Shown here in pieces: positions 43,103 through 51,959 of a stretch of DNA of 64,000 nucleotides. Both the position numbers and the translations under genes were made by a program. Source of the stretch: Nocardia exalbida NBRC 100660 (lineage in GTDB: Bacteria; Actinomycetota; Actinomycetes; Mycobacteriales; Mycobacteriaceae); contig NZ_BAFZ01000068.1 in assembly GCF_000308575.1 (NCBI RefSeq), positions 62,001-126,000 on the forward strand. Reading direction: 5' to 3'. The notes under the pieces are model-generated. The model saw nothing but the letters and a program-made list of their open reading frames with translations. It was not told the origin of the DNA and searched no databases. Each line of letters opens with the position of its first letter. Position 1 is the first letter of the stretch.

Positions 43103-43864
43103 GCGCCGATGCTATCGCCTGCGGTCACCTATGCCGGGTTTGCCCCGATCGCCGAGACGGTCGTGCGGCATGGACGAGGACCGTATCGAGCGCCGCGACC
43201 CGAAGGTGGGTCAGCCGCATCTCCCGGCAGGCAAGGACGTCTCTTCGCGGCGGTCAGCGTACGTCTGCGAGTACGCGGCCCGACGCGACGCGCGCGCACT
43301 CCCCCGCGAGCCCGCTCCACAGGACACGGCCGCCGTGTGGACAACTCTCAGCGAATTCCACAGAAAACTCCACACCTTGGGATAATAGTGATCTGGTATG
43401 TCCGTTATGCGCCCAATTCTCCTCAGTGGGCAAACATTTCGCCCGGCTTGGAAGACGCACTGTCCACAATCCATTCCAGTGCTGTGGATCACATCCGCTC
43501 CAGCGGAGCTACCACACCCGAAATGCCGGAATCCGTGGGAGTTTCGAGTGATTTGCGCTGTCTCGCGGTCGGGGGGTCGTCGAGTTCCGGCCGCTGAAAG
43601 GAGTTTTCGCGAAGCGATGTGTCCCTTTCGGCACATATGTCGCGCCTCCCCCGGCGCCGAACTCGCCCACGCGGCAACGCACTCCGCGCGATCGCGGGCA
43701 GCCCGCGCGCGGCGAACACCACTGCGTTGCAAGCACAGTGCGGGCGGCTGTCGACTCCTGTCGTCAGCCGCCCGCGAATCGGTGGGTTATCTATCCAGAT
43801 GTCGGGAATTTCACATTCCATCCCCACTATGTGGAGACCGAGTGCCTCGGACAATCCGGCCGAA
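43103..43864. other. 762-base stretch without a convincing gene
   Basis: Frames here have odd composition, no family resemblance and no good starts. From about 43330 to 43500 it is less GC-rich than its surroundings and contains several DnaA-box-like 9-mers. No tRNA, mobile element end or long repeat is seen. Confidence 0.55.
43336..43491. other. Cluster of DnaA-box-like motifs
   Basis: TTGTCCACA lies on the minus strand at 43336-43344 (exact match to the actinomycete DnaA box). CTGTCCACA is at 43460-43468 (8 of 9), and TGATCCACA on the minus strand at 43483-43491 (8 of 9 to TTATCCACA). The patch is relatively AT-rich and gene-free. dnaA and dnaN are not here, so it is not the main origin. 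Confidence 0.35.
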
Positions 43865-44329
43865 TCACGCGTACGGCGGACTGTTCAGCGCGCTCGAACG
43901 CCACGGCGGCGCGCCCATCCGCGCGCGTCCTCGGCGAATCGATTCCGCCGCTTGCCTGTTGCGCGCGATCCGTTCCAGGATCTCGCCGTCGTGCGCCCGG
44001 GCGTACGCGAGCGCGAGCCTGATCTTGCCCGTGTTCAGGTTCGACTTCGCGCTGAGCACGGCGATCCGCCGTTCCGCGGGGCCGCCCAATTCGCGCAGGC
44101 GCGCAACCACTTCCCAGATCTCCGGGCCCGCGGCCAGCGCGGCGCGGCGATCGTCGAGCGGACCACGGAAGACGATCCCGGGGTGTTCGAGTTGGTCGAC
44201 GCCCTCCCGGATCAGCCGGTCGAGCAGTGCGGTACAGCTGGTTCCCTCTCGGGCAGCGCGATCGGCCAACCGGAGGGCGGCCGACTCGGTGATACACAAC
44301 GCCGTCGGTACTGGTCTGGACGTGCTCAT
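43865..44329 (-). CDS. VapB-like antitoxin or small regulator, function not established
   Basis: A 154-residue protein. The first 45 residues (TALCITESAALRLADRAAREGTSCTALLDRLIREGV) resemble a ribbon-helix-helix DNA-binding domain of antitoxins. Then comes HPGIVFRGPLDDRRAALAAGPEIWEVVARL, a pattern I associate with VapB-like proteins of actinomycetes, and KIRLALAYARAHDGEILERIARN. No PIN-domain toxin gene is beside it, so it may be an orphan or a simple regulator. The last 25 residues are less typical. It is downstream of the fumarase gene on the same strand with a gap of about 140 bases. Confidence 0.65.
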   Translation of the reverse strand: MSTSRPVPTALCITESAALRLADRAAREGTSCTALLDRLIREGVDQLEHPGIVFRGPLDDRRAALAAGPEIWEVVARLRELGGPAERRIAVLSAKSNLNTGKIRLALAYARAHDGEILERIARNRQAAESIRRGRARMGAPPWRSSALNSPPYA

Positions 44330-44466
44330 AGCTCTCCTCGACCTGGATCGGTGCCGGAATCAACGGTGTACTTCGCTAAGCGTGCCCGCTGCGGCGATGC
44401 CGAGAACCCGGTGATCGGCAGGACATCGGCGTGTCCGCGGCCTGCCGCATCCGGTCGAGGGAGACC

Positions 44467-46143
<1,677 letters not shown>

Positions 46144-46151
46144 CAGTCGCA

Positions 46152-46157
46152 CTCCTT
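46152..46157 (-). promoter_or_regulatory. Ribosome binding site that sets the fumarase start
   Basis: AAGGAG on the minus strand, eight bases before GTG 46143. It overlaps the alternative GTG at 46152, which cannot be served by it. Confidence 0.65.
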
Positions 46158-46233
46158 TGCATGGGCCCGGATGCCATGAACGGCCGGGCTGGTCACGAGC
46201 ACAGCGAGCCTAGCCACCACCGCGCACCCCACT

Positions 46234-46288
46234 GCTGGTTAGGCAACCCTATCTCGGACAGTTGCCCGTAAAGGTTGCACGTTCAACC
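46234..46288. promoter_or_regulatory. Weak IdeR-like box and MarR-type inverted repeat between fum and marR
   Basis: 46234-46252 matches the IdeR consensus at 13 of 19 positions, with GGTTAGG as the best part. GGTTG (46273-46277) and CAACC (46284-46288) form an inverted repeat of the size MarR proteins bind. Both lie between the divergent genes. Confidence 0.3.
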
Positions 46289-46418
46289 CCGGTGATGCTA
46301 CCTCTCGTCTGGTGAGAAAGCGCCCGGGCGCCCGAGTCCGGACGCGCGCAGACCGTTCGCGCGCCGCATGTCGCGACGCGCCGCGATCTCGGGACACAGC
46401 AGAGTTTGGAGCGCTATC

Positions 46419-46889
46419 GTGACCGATCCCCATTGGCTCGATGACGTCGAGATGCGCGCCTGGTTGGGTTTCGTGCGCACCCGCGACCTCATCGCCGCGG
46501 CGGTCGGGCGGGATTCCACCAAGGAGTCCGACCTCACCTACGTCGAGTACTCGGTACTGGCCTATCTGGCCGAGTCGCCGGACCATCGGCTCACCTTCGC
46601 CGACCTCGCGGCCGCACTCGAATGGTCGCAGAGCAGGCTCTCCCACCAGATCACCCGGATGGAGAAGCGGGAGCTGGTCGTGCGTGAGCCGATCCCCGAC
46701 GACGCCCGCCGCACCGCCGCCAAGCTCACTCCGCGCGGCGCCGAAGTGCTGACCGGCGCGGCGCCCGCGCACGTGCAGAGCGTGCGCAGGCACATGATCG
46801 ACATCCTCGACCGCCAGCAGCTGACCGCCTTGGCCGATATCTACGACACCTTGCTCGCGCATCACCGCCGATCGGCGGCAGAGAGCTGA
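46419..46889 (+). CDS. MarR family transcriptional regulator
   Basis: A 156-residue MarR protein. The winged helix is LTYVEYSVLAYLAESPDHRLTFADLAAALEWSQSRLSHQITRMEKRELVVREPIPDDARRTAAKLTP (about residues 40-105), including the DxR of the wing. The GTG 46419 start has GGAG at a good distance. It is divergent from fumarase and ends four bases before the convergent mftD. The ligand is unknown, and fum is the most likely target by position. Confidence 0.88.
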   Translation: MTDPHWLDDVEMRAWLGFVRTRDLIAAAVGRDSTKESDLTYVEYSVLAYLAESPDHRLTFADLAAALEWSQSRLSHQITRMEKRELVVREPIPDDARRTAAKLTPRGAEVLTGAAPAHVQSVRRHMIDILDRQQLTALADIYDTLLAHHRRSAAES

Positions 46890-46893
46890 CCGC

Positions 46894-48126
46894 TCAGGCG
46901 GATGTGCCCGCCGTCTCCGCGTGATCGGCCGGAGCGCTTGCCGAGGCGGTGGTTTCGGGCAGCCCGAGCGCGCGCTCGAAACCGGCGGGCACCACCACGT
47001 CCGAGCGATCCAGCTCGGTGACGCGCGTCTTGCGCAGACCCAGCAGCGCCGAATCGATGCCGCCGCGCAGGATGTCCAGCACGTTCTCCACACCCGCCTG
47101 CCCGTTGGCGGCCAGCCCCCACAGGTAGGCGCGCCCGATCAGCACCGCCCGCGCACCCAGCGCCACGGCCTTCACCACGTCGCTGCCCCGCCGGATGCCG
47201 CCGTCGAGCAGTACCTCGACCTGCGAGCCCACCGCGTCCGCCAGCACCGGCAGCGCGCGGATCGCGGCCGGGGTGCCGTCGAGATTGTTGCCGCCGTGGT
47301 TGGACACCGAGATCGCCGCCACACCCGCGTCGACCGCGCGCAGCGCGTCGTCGACCCGCATGACGCCCTTGAGCAGCACCGGGCCCTCCCACTGCTCGCA
47401 GATCCACCGCACATCGGACCAATCCGGCGCGGGTGTGCCCATCCACTCACCGTAGGCGCCGAAGAAGCCCGGCGCCGCGGCGCCGCCGATGGCCATGTTC
47501 GGCGCGGTCAGGTCCGGAATGCTGCCCGACCGCGCGTAGGTCGCCAGCCAGCGGGGACGCGCCAGGGTCTGCGGCGCGAATTTCAGCATCGTGCGCAGGT
47601 CCAGCTTCTCCGGGATGACCGGGCTGCCCCAGTCCCGCCCGTGCGAGAACGACCAGTCCAGCGTCAGGATCAACCCGACCGCCCCGGCCCGCTTCGCCCG
47701 GTCCATCCGCTGCAGGATCTCGTCCTTGCCGCCGCACCAGTACAACTGGAAGAACGTGGCCGGATTGGCCGCGATCACCTCTTCGATCGGCTTGCTGGCG
47801 AACGAGCTCAAGCCCATCGCGATGCCGCGCGCCGCGGCCGCCCTGGCGACGGCGACCTCACCGTCGGGGTGCACCGCCTGCACGCCCGTCGGCGAGATCA
47901 GCACCGGCATCGAAATCTGCTGCCCCAGCACCGTCGTCGACTGGTCGCGCTCGCCGATCGGCCCGGCCACGTGCGGCGCGAAACCCAGTTCGGCGAACGC
48001 CCGCTGATTGTCCTCGATGGTCTGGCCGCGCTCGGAGCCGGCGATCAACGCGCCGTACACCGATTTCGGCAGGCGCTTCTTCGCCCGCCGCTGCGCTTCG
48101 GCGACGGTCTCGAACCACGGATTCAT
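46894..48126 (-). CDS. mftD: Pre-mycofactocin synthase MftD
   Basis: A 410-residue FMN-dependent alpha-hydroxy acid dehydrogenase-like enzyme that oxidatively deaminates the AHDP intermediate to give pre-mycofactocin. The start WFETVAEAQRRAKKRLPKSVYGALIAGSERG is closely like known MftD. Flavin-site motifs are ISPTGVQAVHPDGE, LTLDWSFSHGRDWG, SVSNHGGNNLDG (His) and LLDGGIRRGSDVVKAVALGA. ATG 48126 overlaps the mftE stop (ATGA). The last 25 residues (ETTASASAPADHAETAGTSA) are a loose tail. mftA, mftB, mftC and mftF are not in the window. Confidence 0.92.
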   Translation of the reverse strand: MNPWFETVAEAQRRAKKRLPKSVYGALIAGSERGQTIEDNQRAFAELGFAPHVAGPIGERDQSTTVLGQQISMPVLISPTGVQAVHPDGEVAVARAAAARGIAMGLSSFASKPIEEVIAANPATFFQLYWCGGKDEILQRMDRAKRAGAVGLILTLDWSFSHGRDWGSPVIPEKLDLRTMLKFAPQTLARPRWLATYARSGSIPDLTAPNMAIGGAAAPGFFGAYGEWMGTPAPDWSDVRWICEQWEGPVLLKGVMRVDDALRAVDAGVAAISVSNHGGNNLDGTPAAIRALPVLADAVGSQVEVLLDGGIRRGSDVVKAVALGARAVLIGRAYLWGLAANGQAGVENVLDILRGGIDSALLGLRKTRVTELDRSDVVVPAGFERALGLPETTASASAPADHAETAGTSA

Positions 48127-48824
48127 GTTCCGGTCCTTTCCGGGGAGTTCTCCGGCCACCAGAGCCGGGTTCGGTCGAGCAGATCGGTGCTCAGGTGCTC
48201 GAGCAGGGCCGCGCCCTCGGCGGCGGTCGCACCCGCCGGGTCGCCGAGCACACCGTTGGCGCTCACCGCGCGCACTCCGCCTGCGCGCAGCAGCGGCAGC
48301 AGTTCGGTCAGCGGACGGGTGTCCCCCGCCACCGCGCGGTCACCGCGCACGCGCTCGGGCGCCAGGGCCAGTTGCAGCGCCGTCTCCGACCGGCCCGCGT
48401 GCGGGTCGCCGTCGAAGCGCGGCAGGTATACGCGCACGTCGCGGGACTCGGCGCGCAGCAGATCCTTCGCCCGGCGCAGCGGTTCGATGTTGCCGCCGTG
48501 CCAATTGACCAGCAGGATCCGGTCGAAGGTGTCGGTCGCCGAGCGGCACAGCTCGACGACCAGCAGTTCCAGCGCCGCCTGCCCGATCGACAGCGTGCCG
48601 GGAAAACCCGCGTGCTCACCGCTGGCGCCGTACGGGATCGCCGGTCCGACGAGCACATCGGTCCGCGCCGCGGCCAGCCGCGCGCACAGCGCGGCGGCGA
48701 CGTCGGTGTCGGTGGACAGCGGCAGATGCGGGCCGTGCTGCTCGGTCGCGCCGACCGCGACGGCCAGGATCGCACCCGCCGAGGCGCGCGCGCCCGCCTC
48801 GGGCCACGTGAGATCCGCCAACAT
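48123..48824 (-). CDS. mftE: Mycofactocin peptidase MftE (creatininase family)
   Basis: A 233-residue creatininase-fold metallopeptidase that releases AHDP from the modified MftA peptide. The metal site shows in AVGATEQHGPHLPLSTD, GASGEHAGFPGTLSIG and LLVNWHGGNIEPL, with a later DPHAGRSETAL. The ATG 48824 start lacks a ribosome binding site, and TAATCT stands six bases before it inside a palindrome. It is the first gene of an mftE-mftD pair. The usual gene order is D then E, so the order is reversed here. mftR is divergent. Confidence 0.92.
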   Translation of the reverse strand: MLADLTWPEAGARASAGAILAVAVGATEQHGPHLPLSTDTDVAAALCARLAAARTDVLVGPAIPYGASGEHAGFPGTLSIGQAALELLVVELCRSATDTFDRILLVNWHGGNIEPLRRAKDLLRAESRDVRVYLPRFDGDPHAGRSETALQLALAPERVRGDRAVAGDTRPLTELLPLLRAGGVRAVSANGVLGDPAGATAAEGAALLEHLSTDLLDRTRLWWPENSPERTGT

Positions 48825-48830
48825 GCCGCG

Positions 48831-48836
48831 AGATTA
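48831..48836 (-). promoter_or_regulatory. Leaderless -10 element of mftE
   Basis: TAATCT on the minus strand, six bases, then ATG 48824. Most of it overlaps the left arm of the palindrome at 48832-48857, so binding there should block transcription. Confidence 0.55.
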
Positions 48837-48857
48837 TCGTCAGTCACTGACATAATC
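48832..48857. promoter_or_regulatory. Palindrome, likely MftR operator
   Basis: Left arm GATTATcGTCAGT (48832-48844), central C, right arm ACTGACATAATC (48846-48857). Apart from one extra C in the left arm, the 12-base arms are perfectly complementary. It lies between mftE and mftR and overlaps the mftE -10. Confidence 0.65.
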
Positions 48858-48889
48858 AAGGGGCCGGGGCGGCCGAGCACAATCAGACG

Positions 48890-49486
48890 ATGCTGGAGAA
48901 CCGGGCCGCGCGCGGCCGCCCACGCGGCACCACCAAACGCGAACTCGAAGTGATCGCCATGCGGCTGTTCACCGAACAGGGCTTCGACGAGACCACCGTC
49001 GAACAGATCGCCGCCGCCGCGGGCATCAGCGGACGCACCTTCTTCCGCTACTTCCCCACCAAGGCGGAGGTGCTCTGGTGGCAGTTCGACGACGAGGTCG
49101 CCGCGCTGCGCGCCGCCTTCGCGACGGTGCCGGACGACGTTCCGATGATGACCGCCGTGCGCCGAGTCGTGGTGAGCGCCAACCAATACCGCGCCGAGGA
49201 CGTCCCCGAACTGCGCACCCGCATGCATCTGGCGGCCACCGTCCCCGCACTGTCGGCCACCGCCGGAGCGCACTACGACACCTGGGAGCGCACCGTCAGC
49301 GCCTTCGCCGCTCGGCGACTGGGCGAACCGGAGGACGGGCTCATCCCGCTCGCCGTCGGACGCACCACCCTCGCGGCGGCGCGCGCCGCCTTCGACGCTT
49401 GGCTCGCCCGCGCGGACGCCGACCTCACGGTGTATTTGGACGAGGCGCTCGCGGCGCTGGAACGCGGGTTCGCTACGGTGCCGTAA
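48890..49486 (+). CDS. mftR: TetR family regulator, MftR type
   Basis: A 198-residue TetR protein. The HTH is RELEVIAMRLFTEQGFDETTVEQIAAAAGISGRTFFRYFPTKAEVL. It begins with a basic GRPRGTTKRE segment, as in MftR, the regulator that releases mycofactocin gene expression when it binds long-chain acyl-CoA. Naming rests on the HTH resemblance and on the divergent position to mftE-mftD with a palindrome between. The C-terminal ligand domain is less distinctive. Confidence 0.8.
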   Translation: MLENRAARGRPRGTTKRELEVIAMRLFTEQGFDETTVEQIAAAAGISGRTFFRYFPTKAEVLWWQFDDEVAALRAAFATVPDDVPMMTAVRRVVVSANQYRAEDVPELRTRMHLAATVPALSATAGAHYDTWERTVSAFAARRLGEPEDGLIPLAVGRTTLAAARAAFDAWLARADADLTVYLDEALAALERGFATVP

Positions 49487-49524
49487 GGTCCGCCGCGCTC
49501 GAACCTCAGGCGAACAACCGGCAG

Positions 49525-49551
49525 GTTTCGCGGGTGACTCGGGTGGGGTAT
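49525..49551 (+). promoter_or_regulatory. SigF/SigB-type stress promoter of the stressosome operon
   Basis: GTTT (49525-49528), a 17-base spacer, then GGGTAT (49546-49551), which match the GTTT-N(15-17)-GGGTAT pattern of actinomycete SigF/SigB promoters. It stands about 75 bases before the rsbR ATG. Confidence 0.6.
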
Positions 49552-49625
49552 GACTAGGCTCGGAATCGGCTAGCGCCGAACGCACGAACTTCCCGACTCA
49601 ACCGTCGAAAGGGGCAGGAGTTTCC

Positions 49626-50531
49626 ATGTCCGAGGTGTCCATGAGCCTTTCGGCGGATTCCCTGACCGCGGGACCGATCGATCAATTGCTGCCGCAGCTC
49701 GTCGAGCACCTGCGACAGAACCGCACCGCGCTGCGTGAGGAGTGGGCGCGCCGCATCGCCGACGCCCAGCTGCTCACCGCCATGACCCCGGAGGAGATCT
49801 TCTCCGAGGCGACATCGATCTACGACGGCTACGTCGACGTGCTCGAGACCGGTAGTGTGGAAGCCCTGCAGGCCTACGCGCGCGACCTGTCCGAACGCAT
49901 CATCCCGAGAGGCGTCGAGACCGACGAGGTCATCGGCATCGTGCTGCTGCTGCGCGACGTGCTCGCACGCAGCCTGTTCGAGAAGTACCAGTCGGACTTC
50001 GAACTGCTGAACAAGGTGCTCGACGCCTACGAACCGGCCGCCAACCGCATCGCCAACACCGTGACCGTGTCCTTCGTACAGGAGCGCGAGCGCGTCATCC
50101 GTCAGCAGCAGGAAGCCATCCGCGAGCTGTCCACGCCGGTGCTGCAGGTGCGTGAGCAGCTGCTGATCCTTCCCATCATCGGCGTGCTGGACAGCCAGCG
50201 GGCCCGCCAGCTCACCGAGCAGCTGCTGCGCGCCATCCGCGCCAACCGGGCGAAAGTGGTCGTCATCGATATCACCGGTGTGCCCCAGATCGACTCCACC
50301 GTGGCCAACCACTTGGTGCAGACCGTCGACGCGTCCGGCCTGATGGGCGCGAACGTGATCATCACCGGTTTGTCCTCGGAGATCGCGCTCACCCTGGTCA
50401 CCATCGGTCTGGACCTGTCGAAGATGAACGCGGTCGGCGACCTGCAGGGAGGCATCGAAGAAGCGGAACGGCTGCTGGGCTACGAGGTTTCCCGCGTCAC
50501 CGAACGGGTTACCGAACGCGACGGCCGCTGA
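49626..50531 (+). CDS. rsbR: Stressosome scaffold/sensor RsbR
   Basis: A 301-residue RsbR paralog. The N-terminal sensory part (about 20-155, helical, RsbR globin-like) is followed by the linker helix SFVQERERVIRQQQEAIRELSTPV. The C-terminal STAS domain (165-285) has VVVIDITGVPQIDSTVANHLV, where the Ser/Thr after Asp are the sites RsbT phosphorylates in Bacillus. With RsbS it should build the large stressosome shell. ATG 49626 is preceded by a GGCAGGAG site. It is the first gene of five on the plus strand. Confidence 0.9.
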   Translation: MSEVSMSLSADSLTAGPIDQLLPQLVEHLRQNRTALREEWARRIADAQLLTAMTPEEIFSEATSIYDGYVDVLETGSVEALQAYARDLSERIIPRGVETDEVIGIVLLLRDVLARSLFEKYQSDFELLNKVLDAYEPAANRIANTVTVSFVQERERVIRQQQEAIRELSTPVLQVREQLLILPIIGVLDSQRARQLTEQLLRAIRANRAKVVVIDITGVPQIDSTVANHLVQTVDASGLMGANVIITGLSSEIALTLVTIGLDLSKMNAVGDLQGGIEEAERLLGYEVSRVTERVTERDGR

Positions 50532-50544
50532 TCAGGCGCCCCCC

Positions 50545-50934
50545 ATGCCGGTTCCGATTCTCAAACAGGGTACGTACCTCATCGCGTCCGTTCAGTCCGC
50601 ACTGACCGATGCCGATACCGAGCGCCTGCAGGACGACCTGATGAAACAGGTCAGCAAATATCGGGCACACGGCATCATCGTCGACGTCACCGCCATCGAC
50701 GTCATGGATTCGTTCGCCGCGAGATCGTTGCGTACCATCGCGCACATGACGCAGCTGCGCGGCGCCGAAACGGTGATCGTCGGTCTGCAACCCGAAGTCG
50801 CGTTCGCCATGGTGCAACTCGGCCTCACCTTCGAGGACATGCACACCGCCCTCGATCTGGAAGAGGGACTCGCCTGGTTGGACCGAAAGATCCCAGCCCG
50901 TCGCCAGCGAGACGGTCGTGACAGTGGCCGCTGA
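50545..50934 (+). CDS. rsbS: Stressosome STAS protein RsbS
   Basis: A 129-residue single STAS-domain protein. The phosphorylated Ser is in IDVMDSFAARSLRTIAHM, and the start PVPILKQGTYLIASVQSAL is typical for RsbS. It holds RsbT in the complex until phosphorylated. Its 3' end overlaps rsbT by 17 bases in another frame. The C-terminal basic tail (PARRQRDGRDSGR) is probably a product of that overlap. Confidence 0.92.
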   Translation: MPVPILKQGTYLIASVQSALTDADTERLQDDLMKQVSKYRAHGIIVDVTAIDVMDSFAARSLRTIAHMTQLRGAETVIVGLQPEVAFAMVQLGLTFEDMHTALDLEEGLAWLDRKIPARRQRDGRDSGR

Positions 50935-51337
50935 GAACGTGGTGATCGCGGTCAGGGTGTCCGGGGACATCGTGACCGCACGTCAAGCCGGACGCGAACT
51001 GGCAGCAAAGCTCGGATTCACCCTGACCGACCGCACGATGATCTCCACGGCGATCTCCGAGATCGCCCGCAACATCACCAGTTACGCGGGCAGCGGGGAG
51101 ATCCGCCTGCTCGTCGACGACCGGGAGGGACGTCAAGCCCTGGTGGTGCAGGCCGAGGATCAGGGGCCCGGCATCATCGACATCGCCCGGGCTCTGGAGG
51201 ACGGCTACTCCACCGGACGCGGGCTCGGGCTCGGCCTTCCCGGCGCCCGGCGGTTGATGGACCGGCTGACCGTGGATTCGGCGCCGGGCCGCGGCACGCT
51301 GGTGGAAATGTGGAAGTGGGTACCGAACGGTGCATGA
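50918..51337 (+). CDS. rsbT: Serine kinase/switch protein RsbT
   Basis: A 139-residue HATPase_c kinase of the anti-sigma kinase type. The ATP-binding N-box is ISTAISEIARNITSYA and the G1 box is EDQGPGIIDI, with GRGLGLGLPGARRLMD as the later glycine loop. In Bacillus, RsbT phosphorylates RsbR and RsbS and then leaves to activate the phosphatase RsbU. It starts at GTG 50918 within rsbS and overlaps rsbX by eight bases. Confidence 0.93.
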   Translation: MTVAAENVVIAVRVSGDIVTARQAGRELAAKLGFTLTDRTMISTAISEIARNITSYAGSGEIRLLVDDREGRQALVVQAEDQGPGIIDIARALEDGYSTGRGLGLGLPGARRLMDRLTVDSAPGRGTLVEMWKWVPNGA

Positions 51338-51959
51338 CGACGGGTTCATCGGCCGGATCGAGTGGGCGGTGGCCGGTCGCGCACTGCCCGGTCAACAGGT
51401 CTCCGGTGACCGCGGCGTCGTCCTCGACACCGGCGGCGGCACCGTCCTGTTCGCGGTCCTCGACGGACTCGGGCACGGCGCCGCCGCGGCGGACGCGGCC
51501 GATCGCGCCACCCGAGTGCTGTCGGAGAACCGCGCCGAACCGTTGGACGTGCTGATGGTGCTGTGCCACCGAGCGATGGCCGACACCCGGGGGGCGGCGA
51601 TCTCGCTGGCCCTGTTCGACGAGGGCGACAAGGTGCGCTGGCTCGGCGTCGGCAATGTCGAATCCCAGGTGCTGACCGCGGGTCCCGCGGGCCTGCGGGT
51701 GCACGCGACCGTCCTGCTGACCGCGGGCATCGTCGGCTATCGCCTTCCGGCGACCCTCCAGCCGCAGACCGTCGCGGTCCGCCCCGGTGACCTGCTGCTG
51801 ATGTCCACCGACGGCGTCGTCACCGAAGCCGCCGACATCGACCTTTCCAAGTCCACCGCCGACATCACCGCAGACATGCTCGCCCGGCACGCCAAGGACA
51901 CCGACGACGCGCTGGTGCTCGCGGCGCGGCACCGCGGTGCGGCAGGGGCGGCCAGATGA
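51330..51959 (+). CDS. rsbX: PP2C/SpoIIE-type phosphatase RsbX
   Basis: A 209-residue small PP2C-fold phosphatase with the metal-binding Asp in LFAVLDGLGHGAAAA and the later STDGVVTEA. RsbX resets the stressosome by removing phosphate from RsbR and RsbS. GTG 51330 overlaps the rsbT stop and the gene's stop overlaps the next start (ATGA), so the five genes are strictly coupled. Confidence 0.88.
   Translation: MHDDGFIGRIEWAVAGRALPGQQVSGDRGVVLDTGGGTVLFAVLDGLGHGAAAADAADRATRVLSENRAEPLDVLMVLCHRAMADTRGAAISLALFDEGDKVRWLGVGNVESQVLTAGPAGLRVHATVLLTAGIVGYRLPATLQPQTVAVRPGDLLLMSTDGVVTEAADIDLSKSTADITADMLARHAKDTDDALVLAARHRGAAGAAR

Noticed and set aside
43211..43854. Several overlapping open frames of 60-170 codons
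   Set aside because: They lack good starts, have odd amino acid make-up (many Cys, Arg, Ser) and overlap each other on both strands.
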